Shown here in pieces: positions 8,536-16,407 of a stretch of DNA of 64,000 nt. Origin of the DNA: Novosphingobium sp. Chol11 (GTDB lineage Bacteria > Pseudomonadota > Alphaproteobacteria > Sphingomonadales > Sphingomonadaceae); assembly GCA_945906105.1 (NCBI GenBank), contig CAMDQO010000001.1:62001-126000 (forward strand), read 5' to 3'. Every line of letters begins with the position of its first letter. Position 1 is the stretch's first letter. A program made the position numbers and the translations under genes. A model generated the notes under the pieces. The model did not search any database and was not told the origin of the DNA. It was given only the letters and a program-made list of their open reading frames with translations.

Positions 8536-10605
8536 TCATTTTTCCGCCAGCCCCAGCTGCCACAGGATAAAGGCAAATTCCTCTGCCGTTTCCTTCAGGC
8601 TTTCAAAGCGCCCGGACTTTCCCCCATGCCCAGCGCCCATGTTGGTCTTGAGGATCAGCTCATTACTGTCGGTCTTGAGCTCGCGCAGCTTGGCGACCCA
8701 TTTGGCCGGTTCCCAATAAGTGACGCGCGGATCGTTGAGTCCGGCGGTTACCATGATCGGCGGGTAGTCGTGTGCGGAAACCTGATCGTAGGGTGAGTAG
8801 GAGCGGATCAGATCAAAGGCGGCCTTGTCTTCGATCGGGTTGCCCCATTCGGGCCATTCGCCGGGCGTCAGCGGCAAGGTCTCATCGAGCATGGTCGCCA
8901 GCACATCGACGAAGGGCACATGGGCGACGACCGCGCCCCACAGTTCAGGGTTCGAATTGACCACTGCGCCCATCAGTTCGCCGCCCGCCGATCCGCCAGA
9001 AATGCTGATTTGTCCTGCCGAGGTGTAACCGGCGTCAACCAGCCCCTTCGCGACATCGACGAAATCGTTGAAGGTATTGGTCCGCGCCTCCAGCTTGCCC
9101 GCCTTGTACCAGGCGCGCCCCAGATCATCGCCGCCGCGAATATGGGCGATGGCATAGGCAAAGCCGCGATCCACCAGTGATAGCCGCGTGGTTGAAAAGC
9201 CCGGAGCGATGGCGATGCCGTATGCGCCATAGCCATAGAGATGCAGCGGGCCGCCAGAAACGCGGCCCTTACGGGCAACAATGCTCACCGGGATCATTGT
9301 GCCATCGCGCGCCGCAATTTCCAGTCGCTCGGTGGTATAGAGCGCGGGCTCATAGCCCGAGGGGATTTCCTGCACTTTCAGCACTTCAAGCCGCCGCTCG
9401 GCAATGTGATAATCATAGGTGCTGGCCGGGCTGACCATCGATTCATAGCCCAGCCGTAGCGCTTTCGTATCCCACTCGGGATTGTCGCCCAGTTCGGCAT
9501 CATAGCTCGACTCGGGAAATGCGATGGGTTCGATCCTGGCGGGTTCATCGTAATAGCGGATCTCGATCTGATCCAGACCTGCACGGCGGCCTTCGACAAC
9601 GTAGAAATCCTTGAACAGCTCGAACCCGGTCAGGTAAAACGCATCCGTCCCCTCGATCAGCGTGGTCCAAATGCCCGGATCGGCGAGGTCTGCAGTGGCG
9701 AGGCGAAAGTTCTCATGCGTGTCATTGGCGTGGATGAACAGCCTATCTCCGTTCAGGTCGACATCATATTCGACGCCCTTCTGGCGCGGTTTGACCAGGA
9801 TAGGAGTAGCTAGTGGATCGGCAGCAGGCACCAGCCGCACTTCGCCGGTTTCATGATCGCTGGCGGAGATCACCAGCCATTGCTCATTGGCTGAAATGCC
9901 CGAGCCGACGCGGAAGCCCTCGTCGTGCTCGTGATAGAGTTCCAGATCGCTTTCCAGCGGCTGGCCCAGCCAGTGCAGCCTCGCATTATCAGTGCGCCAC
10001 TGCTCGTTGGCGAGCGAATAGACCAGTGCCTTGTCATCGGCGCACCAGACCAGTGCCGAGAGTGTGCCGGGAATTTCGTCACCCAGCAGCGCGCCACTGG
10101 CCAGATCCTTGATCCGCGCGGTGAAGCGCTCAGAGCCGTTGTCATCAATGGCATAGGCGAGGAGCTTGCCCGATTTGCTCACCGACATGGCGCCAAGGCG
10201 GAAATATTCCAGCCCCTCGGCCAGCGCGACTTCATCGAGGATCAGTTCATCGGGGCCACCGGTGACGGGCTTGCGCCACCACTTCTTGTATTCCGCGCCC
10301 TCCTCAAACTCGATCCAATAGAGCCAGTCGCCGTCCTTCTGCGGCACCGATGTGTCCGCCTCCTTGATGCGGCCGCGCATTTCGGTGAACAGATCGTCGA
10401 TCAGCGGCTGGTGCGGCTTCATCCGCGCCTCGAACCAGGTGTTTTCCGCATTGAGATGGGCGAGCACCGCCTTGTCCGTCACCTCGGGATAGAGGGGATC
10501 GCGCAGCCACGCGTAGTCATCTGCAATGGTGATACCGTGGTGGGTAAAGCTGTGGGGTTTCTTGCGAGCGGCAGGTGGGGCGATTGGGGGTGTGGTAACT
10601 GTCAT
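8536..10605 (-). CDS. Oligopeptidase B-type S9 serine peptidase
   Basis: Prolyl-oligopeptidase-family serine peptidase, closest to oligopeptidase B (PtrB), which cleaves short peptides after basic residues in the cytoplasm. The 689 residues comprise an N-terminal beta-propeller (starting with the DDYAWLRDP motif typical of the family) and a C-terminal alpha/beta hydrolase. The nucleophile is in ISGGSAGG (near residue 537), the aspartate probably in GLNDPRVTYWEP, and the histidine in GAGHGGKSGR (near 656). No signal peptide is seen. It is divergent from the aminopeptidase P-like gene, only 37 bp away, and both act on peptides. Confidence 0.9.
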   Translation of the reverse strand: MTVTTPPIAPPAARKKPHSFTHHGITIADDYAWLRDPLYPEVTDKAVLAHLNAENTWFEARMKPHQPLIDDLFTEMRGRIKEADTSVPQKDGDWLYWIEFEEGAEYKKWWRKPVTGGPDELILDEVALAEGLEYFRLGAMSVSKSGKLLAYAIDDNGSERFTARIKDLASGALLGDEIPGTLSALVWCADDKALVYSLANEQWRTDNARLHWLGQPLESDLELYHEHDEGFRVGSGISANEQWLVISASDHETGEVRLVPAADPLATPILVKPRQKGVEYDVDLNGDRLFIHANDTHENFRLATADLADPGIWTTLIEGTDAFYLTGFELFKDFYVVEGRRAGLDQIEIRYYDEPARIEPIAFPESSYDAELGDNPEWDTKALRLGYESMVSPASTYDYHIAERRLEVLKVQEIPSGYEPALYTTERLEIAARDGTMIPVSIVARKGRVSGGPLHLYGYGAYGIAIAPGFSTTRLSLVDRGFAYAIAHIRGGDDLGRAWYKAGKLEARTNTFNDFVDVAKGLVDAGYTSAGQISISGGSAGGELMGAVVNSNPELWGAVVAHVPFVDVLATMLDETLPLTPGEWPEWGNPIEDKAAFDLIRSYSPYDQVSAHDYPPIMVTAGLNDPRVTYWEPAKWVAKLRELKTDSNELILKTNMGAGHGGKSGRFESLKETAEEFAFILWQLGLAEK

Positions 10606-10642
10606 TCACTGCCTCTATGATGCGCGCAGAAGGACTGCAACC

Positions 10643-12448
10643 ATGCTGATGAACACCCATGAAGCCCGCCTCGAAGCCCTGCGCAAGGAACTGGTCGCCC
10701 GCGATCTTGATGGCTTTGTTGTGCCGATTTCCGATGAGCACATGAGCGAATATGTCGGCGCCTATGCGCAGCGGCTCGAATGGCTGACCGGCTTTGGCGG
10801 ATCGGCGGGGACGGCGGTTGTCTTGCAGGACAAGGCGGCGATGTTCGTTGACGGGCGCTATACCTTGCAAGTTCGCGATCAGGTGGACGGGCGGTTCTGG
10901 TCCTATGAGTCAGTGCCGCAGACCAGCATTGCCAAGTGGCTTGGCGAACACGCCCATGACGGCGCAAGGATCGCTTACGATCCATGGCTCCACGGCAAGG
11001 TCTGGGTCGCGGCGGTGGAAAAAGCGCTGGCCACGAAAAGTGCCAGGCTGGTCGCTGTAGAGAGCAATCCGATTGACGCGGTGTGGAATGATCGTCCCGA
11101 ACCATCTTCTGCTCCCGCAGCGGTGCATGGTCTTGCCTTTGCCGGACAAGTCAGCGAGGCCAAGCGCGCGGCGGTGGCCGAATGGCTCACTGAGCAGAAA
11201 TATGACGCTGCGGTGATCTCGGCGCTCGATTCCATCGCCTGGTTGCTCAATATTCGCGGGGCCGATGTGGAGCGCACGCCTGTCGCGCTGTCCTTTGTCA
11301 TTGCCCATGCCGATGGCACCGCAGAACTGTTCATCGCCGAGGAAAAGGTCACGCCAGCGCTGCGCCAGCACCTTGGCAATGCCGTGACGATCCGCCCACG
11401 TGCGGCATTCGTGCCGGGACTAGAAGGACTCAAGGGCAAAAAGGTCGCTGTCGATCCCGAGCGTTCGGTCTCGGCGGTCTTCGCTGCGCTCACCGCCGCC
11501 GGGGCTGAAGTGATCGAACAGCGCGATCCCACTGTATTGCCAAAGGCGGTGAAAAACCCGGTTGAACAGGCCGGGCATCGTGCGGCGCAAGCGCGTGACG
11601 GCGCGGCGGTGACGCGGTTCCTGCACTGGCTTTCGGTTGAGGCACCGCAGGACACAGTCAACGAGATATCTGCCGCCGAAGCGCTCCACCAGTTCCGGCG
11701 CGACTGCGGCGATCTGCGCGATCTGTCGTTCGATACGATTTCCGGCGCGGGGCCGAACGGGGCGATTGTCCATTACCGGGTCAGCGAGGAAACCAATCGG
11801 GCGCTCGCACCCTCCAGCGTCTATCTCGTCGATTCAGGCGGGCAGTATCCCGATGGCACGACCGACATCACCCGCACCGTCTGGATCGGCCCCGATGAAG
11901 CACCGGCATTGGCGAAGGACCGTTTCACCCGCGTGCTCAAGGGCCATATTGCGCTGGCCCGGATCACCTTCCCCAAGGGCACCGCGGGCAGCCAACTCGA
12001 TACCTTGGCGCGGCAATATCTGTGGGCGGCGGGGCTCGACTATGCACATGGCACCGGCCACGGCGTCGGCTCATTCCTCTCGGTCCACGAAGGTCCGCAG
12101 CGCATCGCCAAGGCCGCTGGCGGTCAGGCTGGGAGTGATCAGGAATTGCTTGCAGGGATGTTCCTCTCCAACGAGCCGGGTTATTACAAAACCGGCGAAT
12201 ACGGCATCCGCATCGAAAATCTGGTGCTGGTGGAAGTCCGCGCAATCGAGGGTGGAGAGGGCACGTTTTTCGGCTTTGAAACGCTTACCCATGTGCCGAT
12301 CGAGCGGGCGCTGGTCGATTGCAGCCTGTTGACGCGCGATGAGGTGGCTTGGTGGAATGCCTATCATACGCGGGTGCTGGACATTATCGGGCCTCAGTTG
12401 GAAGGTGCGGCGCTGGACTGGCTCAAGGCGCAATGCGCGCCATTGTGA
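10643..12448 (+). CDS. Aminopeptidase P-family (M24B) Xaa-Pro peptidase
   Basis: Cytoplasmic dinuclear-metal peptidase that removes N-terminal residues preceding proline. An upstream in-frame ATG (10526) lies inside the divergent peptidase gene; ATG 10643 has AAGGA about 9 nt ahead and begins MLMNTHEARLEALRKEL, so 601 residues are called. Two creatinase-like N-terminal domains precede the pita-bread domain. Metal ligands are visible in order: YLVDSGGQY, GTTDITRTVW, HGTGHGVG, NEPGYY and IRIENLV. The length of about 600 matches the three-domain form. Confidence 0.92.
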   Translation: MLMNTHEARLEALRKELVARDLDGFVVPISDEHMSEYVGAYAQRLEWLTGFGGSAGTAVVLQDKAAMFVDGRYTLQVRDQVDGRFWSYESVPQTSIAKWLGEHAHDGARIAYDPWLHGKVWVAAVEKALATKSARLVAVESNPIDAVWNDRPEPSSAPAAVHGLAFAGQVSEAKRAAVAEWLTEQKYDAAVISALDSIAWLLNIRGADVERTPVALSFVIAHADGTAELFIAEEKVTPALRQHLGNAVTIRPRAAFVPGLEGLKGKKVAVDPERSVSAVFAALTAAGAEVIEQRDPTVLPKAVKNPVEQAGHRAAQARDGAAVTRFLHWLSVEAPQDTVNEISAAEALHQFRRDCGDLRDLSFDTISGAGPNGAIVHYRVSEETNRALAPSSVYLVDSGGQYPDGTTDITRTVWIGPDEAPALAKDRFTRVLKGHIALARITFPKGTAGSQLDTLARQYLWAAGLDYAHGTGHGVGSFLSVHEGPQRIAKAAGGQAGSDQELLAGMFLSNEPGYYKTGEYGIRIENLVLVEVRAIEGGEGTFFGFETLTHVPIERALVDCSLLTRDEVAWWNAYHTRVLDIIGPQLEGAALDWLKAQCAPL

Positions 12449-12484
12449 TGCGATAAGCGGGCCAGACAAACAGGAAGGTATGCG

Positions 12485-12853
12485 ATGATAATCCACATCT
12501 GTTTCGGTACGCGCGATCTGGAGCGGGCGAGCACGTTCTATGATGCGCTGACTGCTGAACTGGGCTGCACCCGAACCGCAGAAACAGAGCGTTCGATCTA
12601 TTATGCGAACCCCGGTGTCGGGGTTGGCTTTGCCATCACCACGCCCTTTGATGGCAATCCGGCTACGGCCGGTAACGGCGTGATGGCGACCATCGGTGCG
12701 CCGGATCGCGCGATCGTTGACCGGCTGCACGCCACCGCACTCGCCCATGGCGGCAGTGACGAAGGCGCACCCGGCGAACGCGGCAACGGGCATTATGTAG
12801 CCTACTGGCGCGATCCCGATGGCAACAAGATGAATGCGGTTGCCATGGGTTAA
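12485..12853 (+). CDS. VOC-family (glyoxalase/bleomycin-resistance fold) protein
   Basis: A 122-residue single VOC domain with HICFGTRDLERASTFYDAL at the start and YWRDPDGNKMNAV at the end, the usual beta-alpha-beta-beta-beta signature. The substrate is unknown. AGGAAGG lies just before the ATG. It is a paralogue of the next gene, sharing FDGNPAT-GNGVM and RDPDGNK. Enzymes of this fold need a dimer or a tandem domain to complete a metal site, so the two could pair (speculative). Confidence 0.85.
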   Translation: MIIHICFGTRDLERASTFYDALTAELGCTRTAETERSIYYANPGVGVGFAITTPFDGNPATAGNGVMATIGAPDRAIVDRLHATALAHGGSDEGAPGERGNGHYVAYWRDPDGNKMNAVAMG

Positions 12854-12856
12854 ATT

Positions 12857-12871
12857 GTTCTTGTATTGTTC
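12857..12871. promoter_or_regulatory. LexA-type SOS box (GTTC-N7-GTTC)
   Basis: GTTC (12857-12860), seven bases, GTTC (12868-12871), embedded in two copies of ATTGTTCTT at an 11-bp period. GTTC-N7-GTTC is the established LexA operator form in Alphaproteobacteria. It starts 4 nt after the first VOC gene and ends about 41 nt before the second, where a promoter would be expected. The match is exact, but binding is untested. Confidence 0.55.
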
Positions 12872-12912
12872 TTAGCAAAAGGCAATGCGAGTCGCAGAAT
12901 AGGAGACAGGCT

Positions 12913-13287
12913 ATGATCGGTTACGTAACACTGGGAACCAATGATCTCGCGCGCGGCGTAAAATTCTATGATGCCGTCTGCGGTGAATTCGGCATCGGGC
13001 GGATGATGGATGATGATACGTTTATCGCCTGGGGCATTCCCGGCGGTGGCCCTGGTATCGGCCTCACCAAACCGCTTGATGGTAATCCCGCCACGGTCGG
13101 CAATGGCGTGATGGTCGCGCTTGAGGCAAAGGACGAGGCGCAGGTCCAGCGGATTTATGACATCGCGCTGGCCAATGGCGGCACCTGCGAAGGCCCGCCG
13201 GGACAGCGGTTTGAGGGGTTTTACGCCGCCTATTTCCGCGATCCTGATGGCAACAAGCTCAATGCCTATATGATGACCTTTGGTTGA
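12913..13287 (+). CDS. VOC-family protein, possible SOS gene
   Basis: A 124-residue VOC-domain protein starting MIGYVTLGTNDLARGVKFYDAV and ending YFRDPDGNKLNAYMM, paralogous to the gene before it. AGGAGA precedes the ATG. The 59-nt gap to the upstream gene contains an exact GTTC-N7-GTTC box, so it may have its own damage-inducible promoter. The substrate is unknown. Assignment to the fold is firm; the SOS link is inference. Confidence 0.85.
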   Translation: MIGYVTLGTNDLARGVKFYDAVCGEFGIGRMMDDDTFIAWGIPGGGPGIGLTKPLDGNPATVGNGVMVALEAKDEAQVQRIYDIALANGGTCEGPPGQRFEGFYAAYFRDPDGNKLNAYMMTFG

Positions 13288-13329
13288 AAGCCGCACAGAC
13301 TGTCTTCCAGCTGAATGGAACAGCCAGTT

Positions 13330-13393
13330 TGCGACAAATGGCGACAATAAAGGCATGATACGGCATACGTTTGCGACAGCATGACCCTATATG
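13330..13393 (+). promoter_or_regulatory. Direct-repeat operator and -10 box upstream of the EF-hand gene
   Basis: TGCGACAAATGGCGACA (13330-13346) holds two GCGACA half-sites one helical turn (10 bp) apart, the arrangement bound by OmpR-type response regulators. A third TTTGCGACA is at 13370-13378. A TATATG -10 candidate lies at 13388-13393, 41 nt beyond the motif, with no good -35, as in activator-dependent promoters. A 15/17 identical motif lies upstream of the candidate small RNA near 43.1 kb. Binding by the neighbouring response regulator is inferred. Confidence 0.5.
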
Positions 13394-13484
13394 GACTATC
13401 AGGAAGCCGTGTGGTGCTGTCGTCCCCTCCCCCTCCTTGATTGCGCCATGCGGCTTTCCCGAAATTTCTCTGAAGGGATCGAAC

Positions 13485-14138
13485 ATGAAAAAGCTGACCC
13501 TAACTATCTCGGCAGTTGCACTGGCGCTGGCCGGAACTGCCTATGCCGCGCAGGAAGGCGGCATGCGTATGAAGGATCCGATGGGTGACAAGACCGTTAC
13601 CCGCGCCGAGGCGGAAGCCAAGGCCAAGGAGCATTTCGCGATGATGGACGTCAATAGCGACGGCAAGCTCGACAAGGCCGATCACGCAGCCCGCCAGCTT
13701 GAGCATTTCAAGAAAATGGATACCGATCGCAATGGTTCGATCTCGCAAGCGGAATTTCTTGCCGCCCATCAGCGCGGACCCGGTAACGAGCACTCTGGTA
13801 TGGGTGGCCCTGACGGCAAGATGGCCATGCCGCATGAGCGTGGTGCCCATGAAGGCGGGCCAAGGGGCGCAGGCGGCAAGCACGGCAAACGCGGCATGGA
13901 CGGCGGTCACAAGATGATGATGCTCCACATGGCCGATGCCAACAAGGATGGCGTGATCACCCGCGATGAAATGGTTGGCGGTATGCTCAAGCATTTCGAC
14001 ATGACCGACACCAACAAGGACGGCAAGGTCACACCAGAAGAGCGCCGCGCCGCCATGGCCAAGATGCACGAGCACATGAAAAGCATGAAGGGTGGCATGA
14101 AGCATGGCATGAACCCGCCTCCGCCCCCGGCCAACTGA
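13485..14138 (+). CDS. Exported EF-hand calcium-binding protein with His/Met-rich linker
   Basis: The ATG at 13485 is chosen over an upstream in-frame ATG (13371) because GAAGGGA precedes it and it begins a clear signal peptide (MKKLTLTISAVALALAGTAYA). The 217-residue protein has four EF-hand loops: DVNSDGKLDKAD (55-66), DTDRNGSISQAE (79-90), DANKDGVITRDE (151-162) and DTNKDGKVTPEE (175-186). The pairs are separated by a Gly/His/Met-rich stretch (about 97-150), and the C-terminus is Met/Lys/His-rich followed by PPPPP. It probably binds Ca2+ in the periplasm; the linker could bind a soft metal. A two-component system follows. Confidence 0.88.
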   Translation: MKKLTLTISAVALALAGTAYAAQEGGMRMKDPMGDKTVTRAEAEAKAKEHFAMMDVNSDGKLDKADHAARQLEHFKKMDTDRNGSISQAEFLAAHQRGPGNEHSGMGGPDGKMAMPHERGAHEGGPRGAGGKHGKRGMDGGHKMMMLHMADANKDGVITRDEMVGGMLKHFDMTDTNKDGKVTPEERRAAMAKMHEHMKSMKGGMKHGMNPPPPPAN

Positions 14139-14186
14139 TCAGCCAACGGGATTTTATCATGACGCCAGATTATAGATTCACGCGTC

Positions 14187-14921
14187 ATGCCTGATACCGC
14201 GCCGATCAATCTGCTGCTTGTCGATGATGAAGCAGTCCTGCGCGAACCCCTGGCCGACTATCTCTCGGCTCAGGGGTTCGTCGTCAGGCAAGCCGCCTCT
14301 GCCGCCGAGGCGCGCAGCCTGTTGCGCGAAGCGCGCTCTGATCTGGTGCTGCTCGACATCATGATGCCGGGTGAAGATGGCCTGTCGTTTTGCCGCCACC
14401 TGATCGAAACCCAGTCCATTCCCACAATCCTGCTCACAGCGCGCGGCGAAGCGACGGACCGCATTGTTGGACTGGAGATTGGCGCTGATGATTATGTCGT
14501 CAAACCATTTGAGCCGCGCGAACTGGTTGCCCGTATCCGCTCGGTTTTGCGCCGTGCGGGCCGGGGCGCGACAGATGTGGCCGAGAACGAGGTTTTCCTG
14601 TTTGAAGGCTGGACACTCGATCCGCTGAAGCGTCGTCTGATCGATGCCGAAGGCGCGATTGTGGCAATTTCATCGGCTGAATTTCGCTTGCTCGTGGCCT
14701 TCCTCGAGCATCCACGACAGGTGCTCGATCGGGATCGGCTGCTCGATATGGTTCAGGGGCGTGAGGCGCACCTGTTTGATCGTGCGGTAGATAATCAGGT
14801 CAGCCGTCTGCGCCGCAAGATCGAGGTCGACAGCCGCAGTCCGCAACTGATCCAAACTGTCTGGGGCGGCGGCTATATGCTCACCACCGATGTCCTTCGC
14901 CAACCGGCTGATGCCAGCTGA
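14187..14921 (+). CDS. OmpR-family response regulator
   Basis: DNA-binding response regulator of 244 residues. The receiver domain has the acidic pair in LLVDDEA, the phospho-acceptor in LVLLDIMMPGEDG (about D57), the conserved Thr in ILLTARGE and Lys in DYVVKPFEPRELVARI. The C-terminal winged helix ends RAVDNQVSRLRRKIE...TVWGGGYML. Its stop overlaps the histidine-kinase start (TGATG). It may bind the GCGACA direct repeats upstream of the EF-hand gene and of a distant small-RNA candidate (inference). Confidence 0.94.
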   Translation: MPDTAPINLLLVDDEAVLREPLADYLSAQGFVVRQAASAAEARSLLREARSDLVLLDIMMPGEDGLSFCRHLIETQSIPTILLTARGEATDRIVGLEIGADDYVVKPFEPRELVARIRSVLRRAGRGATDVAENEVFLFEGWTLDPLKRRLIDAEGAIVAISSAEFRLLVAFLEHPRQVLDRDRLLDMVQGREAHLFDRAVDNQVSRLRRKIEVDSRSPQLIQTVWGGGYMLTTDVLRQPADAS

Positions 14922-16390
14922 TGGCAAGCGCAAAGGGCAACTTTCTAAAGAGCCTGTGGCCAAGCAGCCTCAAAGGGCAGGTCTTGCTGACCATAGCTTT
15001 GTCATTGCTGGCGGCGCAGGCGTTCAGTGCGGTGCTGCTCTATCACGCCCAGCATGATCGGCGCGAGGCGGCGCTGGTTCACGCCGTTGCCATGCGCCTT
15101 TTTACCGCGACGAGAGAGGCACCGCCTGAGCGTTTAGCCACTGAGTCAGACGGGCCGATTGGTAATAACGGCCATCTCTCAACACAGCGCCCGCGGCCCG
15201 AATTGTTTGGCGGCCCGCGAACTTTCCGCGTTGAGCACCTCGCCGCTTCGCCGCTTCGTGCCGGGGAGGCGCGCAGCAGTGATGCCGAGAATGACCTGCG
15301 CTCTATCCTCAATGATCAGGACGTCGCGGTTGAAGATGTCGTCGTTATTCGCCGGGCCGTGGTGGATGATCCGCAAACCCTACGCCGCCTGACCCGCCGC
15401 AGCCAGTTGCTTGGCCAGCCCCACAGCGCCGTGGCGGAAAGTGTGATTGTTGCCGGTGTCCGCAAGAAGAACTCAGCTGAATGGCTGGTCGTTCGGACTC
15501 CGGTTCCACCCTATGAGCGGGCACTGATTCTCTCGTTGATCGGGCAGACGATCCTGATTTACGCGGTGATGGTCGGAGTGGTCGCCCTGTTGCTGCGGCG
15601 CATCACCCGCCCGCTTGCCGCGCTGACGACCCGGCTTGAACGGTTTGCCGATACGCGCGATCCCGGCGATCCGCTGGAACCGCAAGGTCCGGGTGACATT
15701 CGCCGCCTGATCACCGCGCATAATGCCATGGAGGGGCGCATTGCTGCCTTGCTCGATGAAAAGGACGTGATGCTTGGTGCGATCGGCCATGATCTCAAAA
15801 CACCGCTCGCGGCGCTGCGGGTGCGGATCGAATCGGTGGCGGACGAAGAGCAGCGCGGCCGCATGGCACGGACGATTGAAGACATTACCCGTTCGCTCGA
15901 CGATATTCTCAGCCTTGCCCGAGTCGGAAGGCCGACCGATCTGCGCGAACCCAACGAGTTGTCAGCACTCATAGCCTCGGTGGTCGAGGAATATGAGGAT
16001 ATGGGCGATCCGGTGGAGCTGGGTGCGACCCAGCGCATCGTGCTTTCGCTGCGCCCGACCTGGATGCGGCGCGCTTTGCGCAACCTGATCAGCAATGCCC
16101 TGCGTTATGGCCAGCGCGCCAGTGTGACACTCACCCGCGAAGGCGAGGTTGCGGTGATAACCATCAGCGACGAGGGACCGGGCATTGCCGATGATCAGAT
16201 CGCCCGGATGCTCGAACCTTTCACGCGCGGCGAACCATCACGCAACAGCGAAACGGGCGGTGCCGGGCTTGGCCTGACACTGGCCCGCGCCATCGCCGAG
16301 CAGCACGGCGGAACGCTGACGCTATCCAACCTCAAAGACGCTCAAGGCCATGTCACCGGGCTGGCCGCCGTATTGCGGCTGCCCCTCTGA
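14921..16390 (+). CDS. Membrane sensor histidine kinase, partner of the OmpR-type regulator
   Basis: A 489-residue EnvZ/CpxA-type kinase. An N-terminal transmembrane segment (about 20-42), a periplasmic region of roughly 165 residues and a second membrane segment (about 205-225) lead into HAMP, then the H-box IGHDLKTPLAAL (His near 289). The ATP-binding domain shows NLISNALRYG (N), DEGPGI (G1) and GGAGLGLTLARAI (G2). Translationally coupled to the response regulator by a 1-nt overlap. The ligand is unknown; the nearby secreted EF-hand protein hints at a periplasmic divalent-metal or envelope cue. Confidence 0.93.
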   Translation: MASAKGNFLKSLWPSSLKGQVLLTIALSLLAAQAFSAVLLYHAQHDRREAALVHAVAMRLFTATREAPPERLATESDGPIGNNGHLSTQRPRPELFGGPRTFRVEHLAASPLRAGEARSSDAENDLRSILNDQDVAVEDVVVIRRAVVDDPQTLRRLTRRSQLLGQPHSAVAESVIVAGVRKKNSAEWLVVRTPVPPYERALILSLIGQTILIYAVMVGVVALLLRRITRPLAALTTRLERFADTRDPGDPLEPQGPGDIRRLITAHNAMEGRIAALLDEKDVMLGAIGHDLKTPLAALRVRIESVADEEQRGRMARTIEDITRSLDDILSLARVGRPTDLREPNELSALIASVVEEYEDMGDPVELGATQRIVLSLRPTWMRRALRNLISNALRYGQRASVTLTREGEVAVITISDEGPGIADDQIARMLEPFTRGEPSRNSETGGAGLGLTLARAIAEQHGGTLTLSNLKDAQGHVTGLAAVLRLPL

Positions 16391-16407
16391 CCTTATCTCA
16401 TCAGGCT

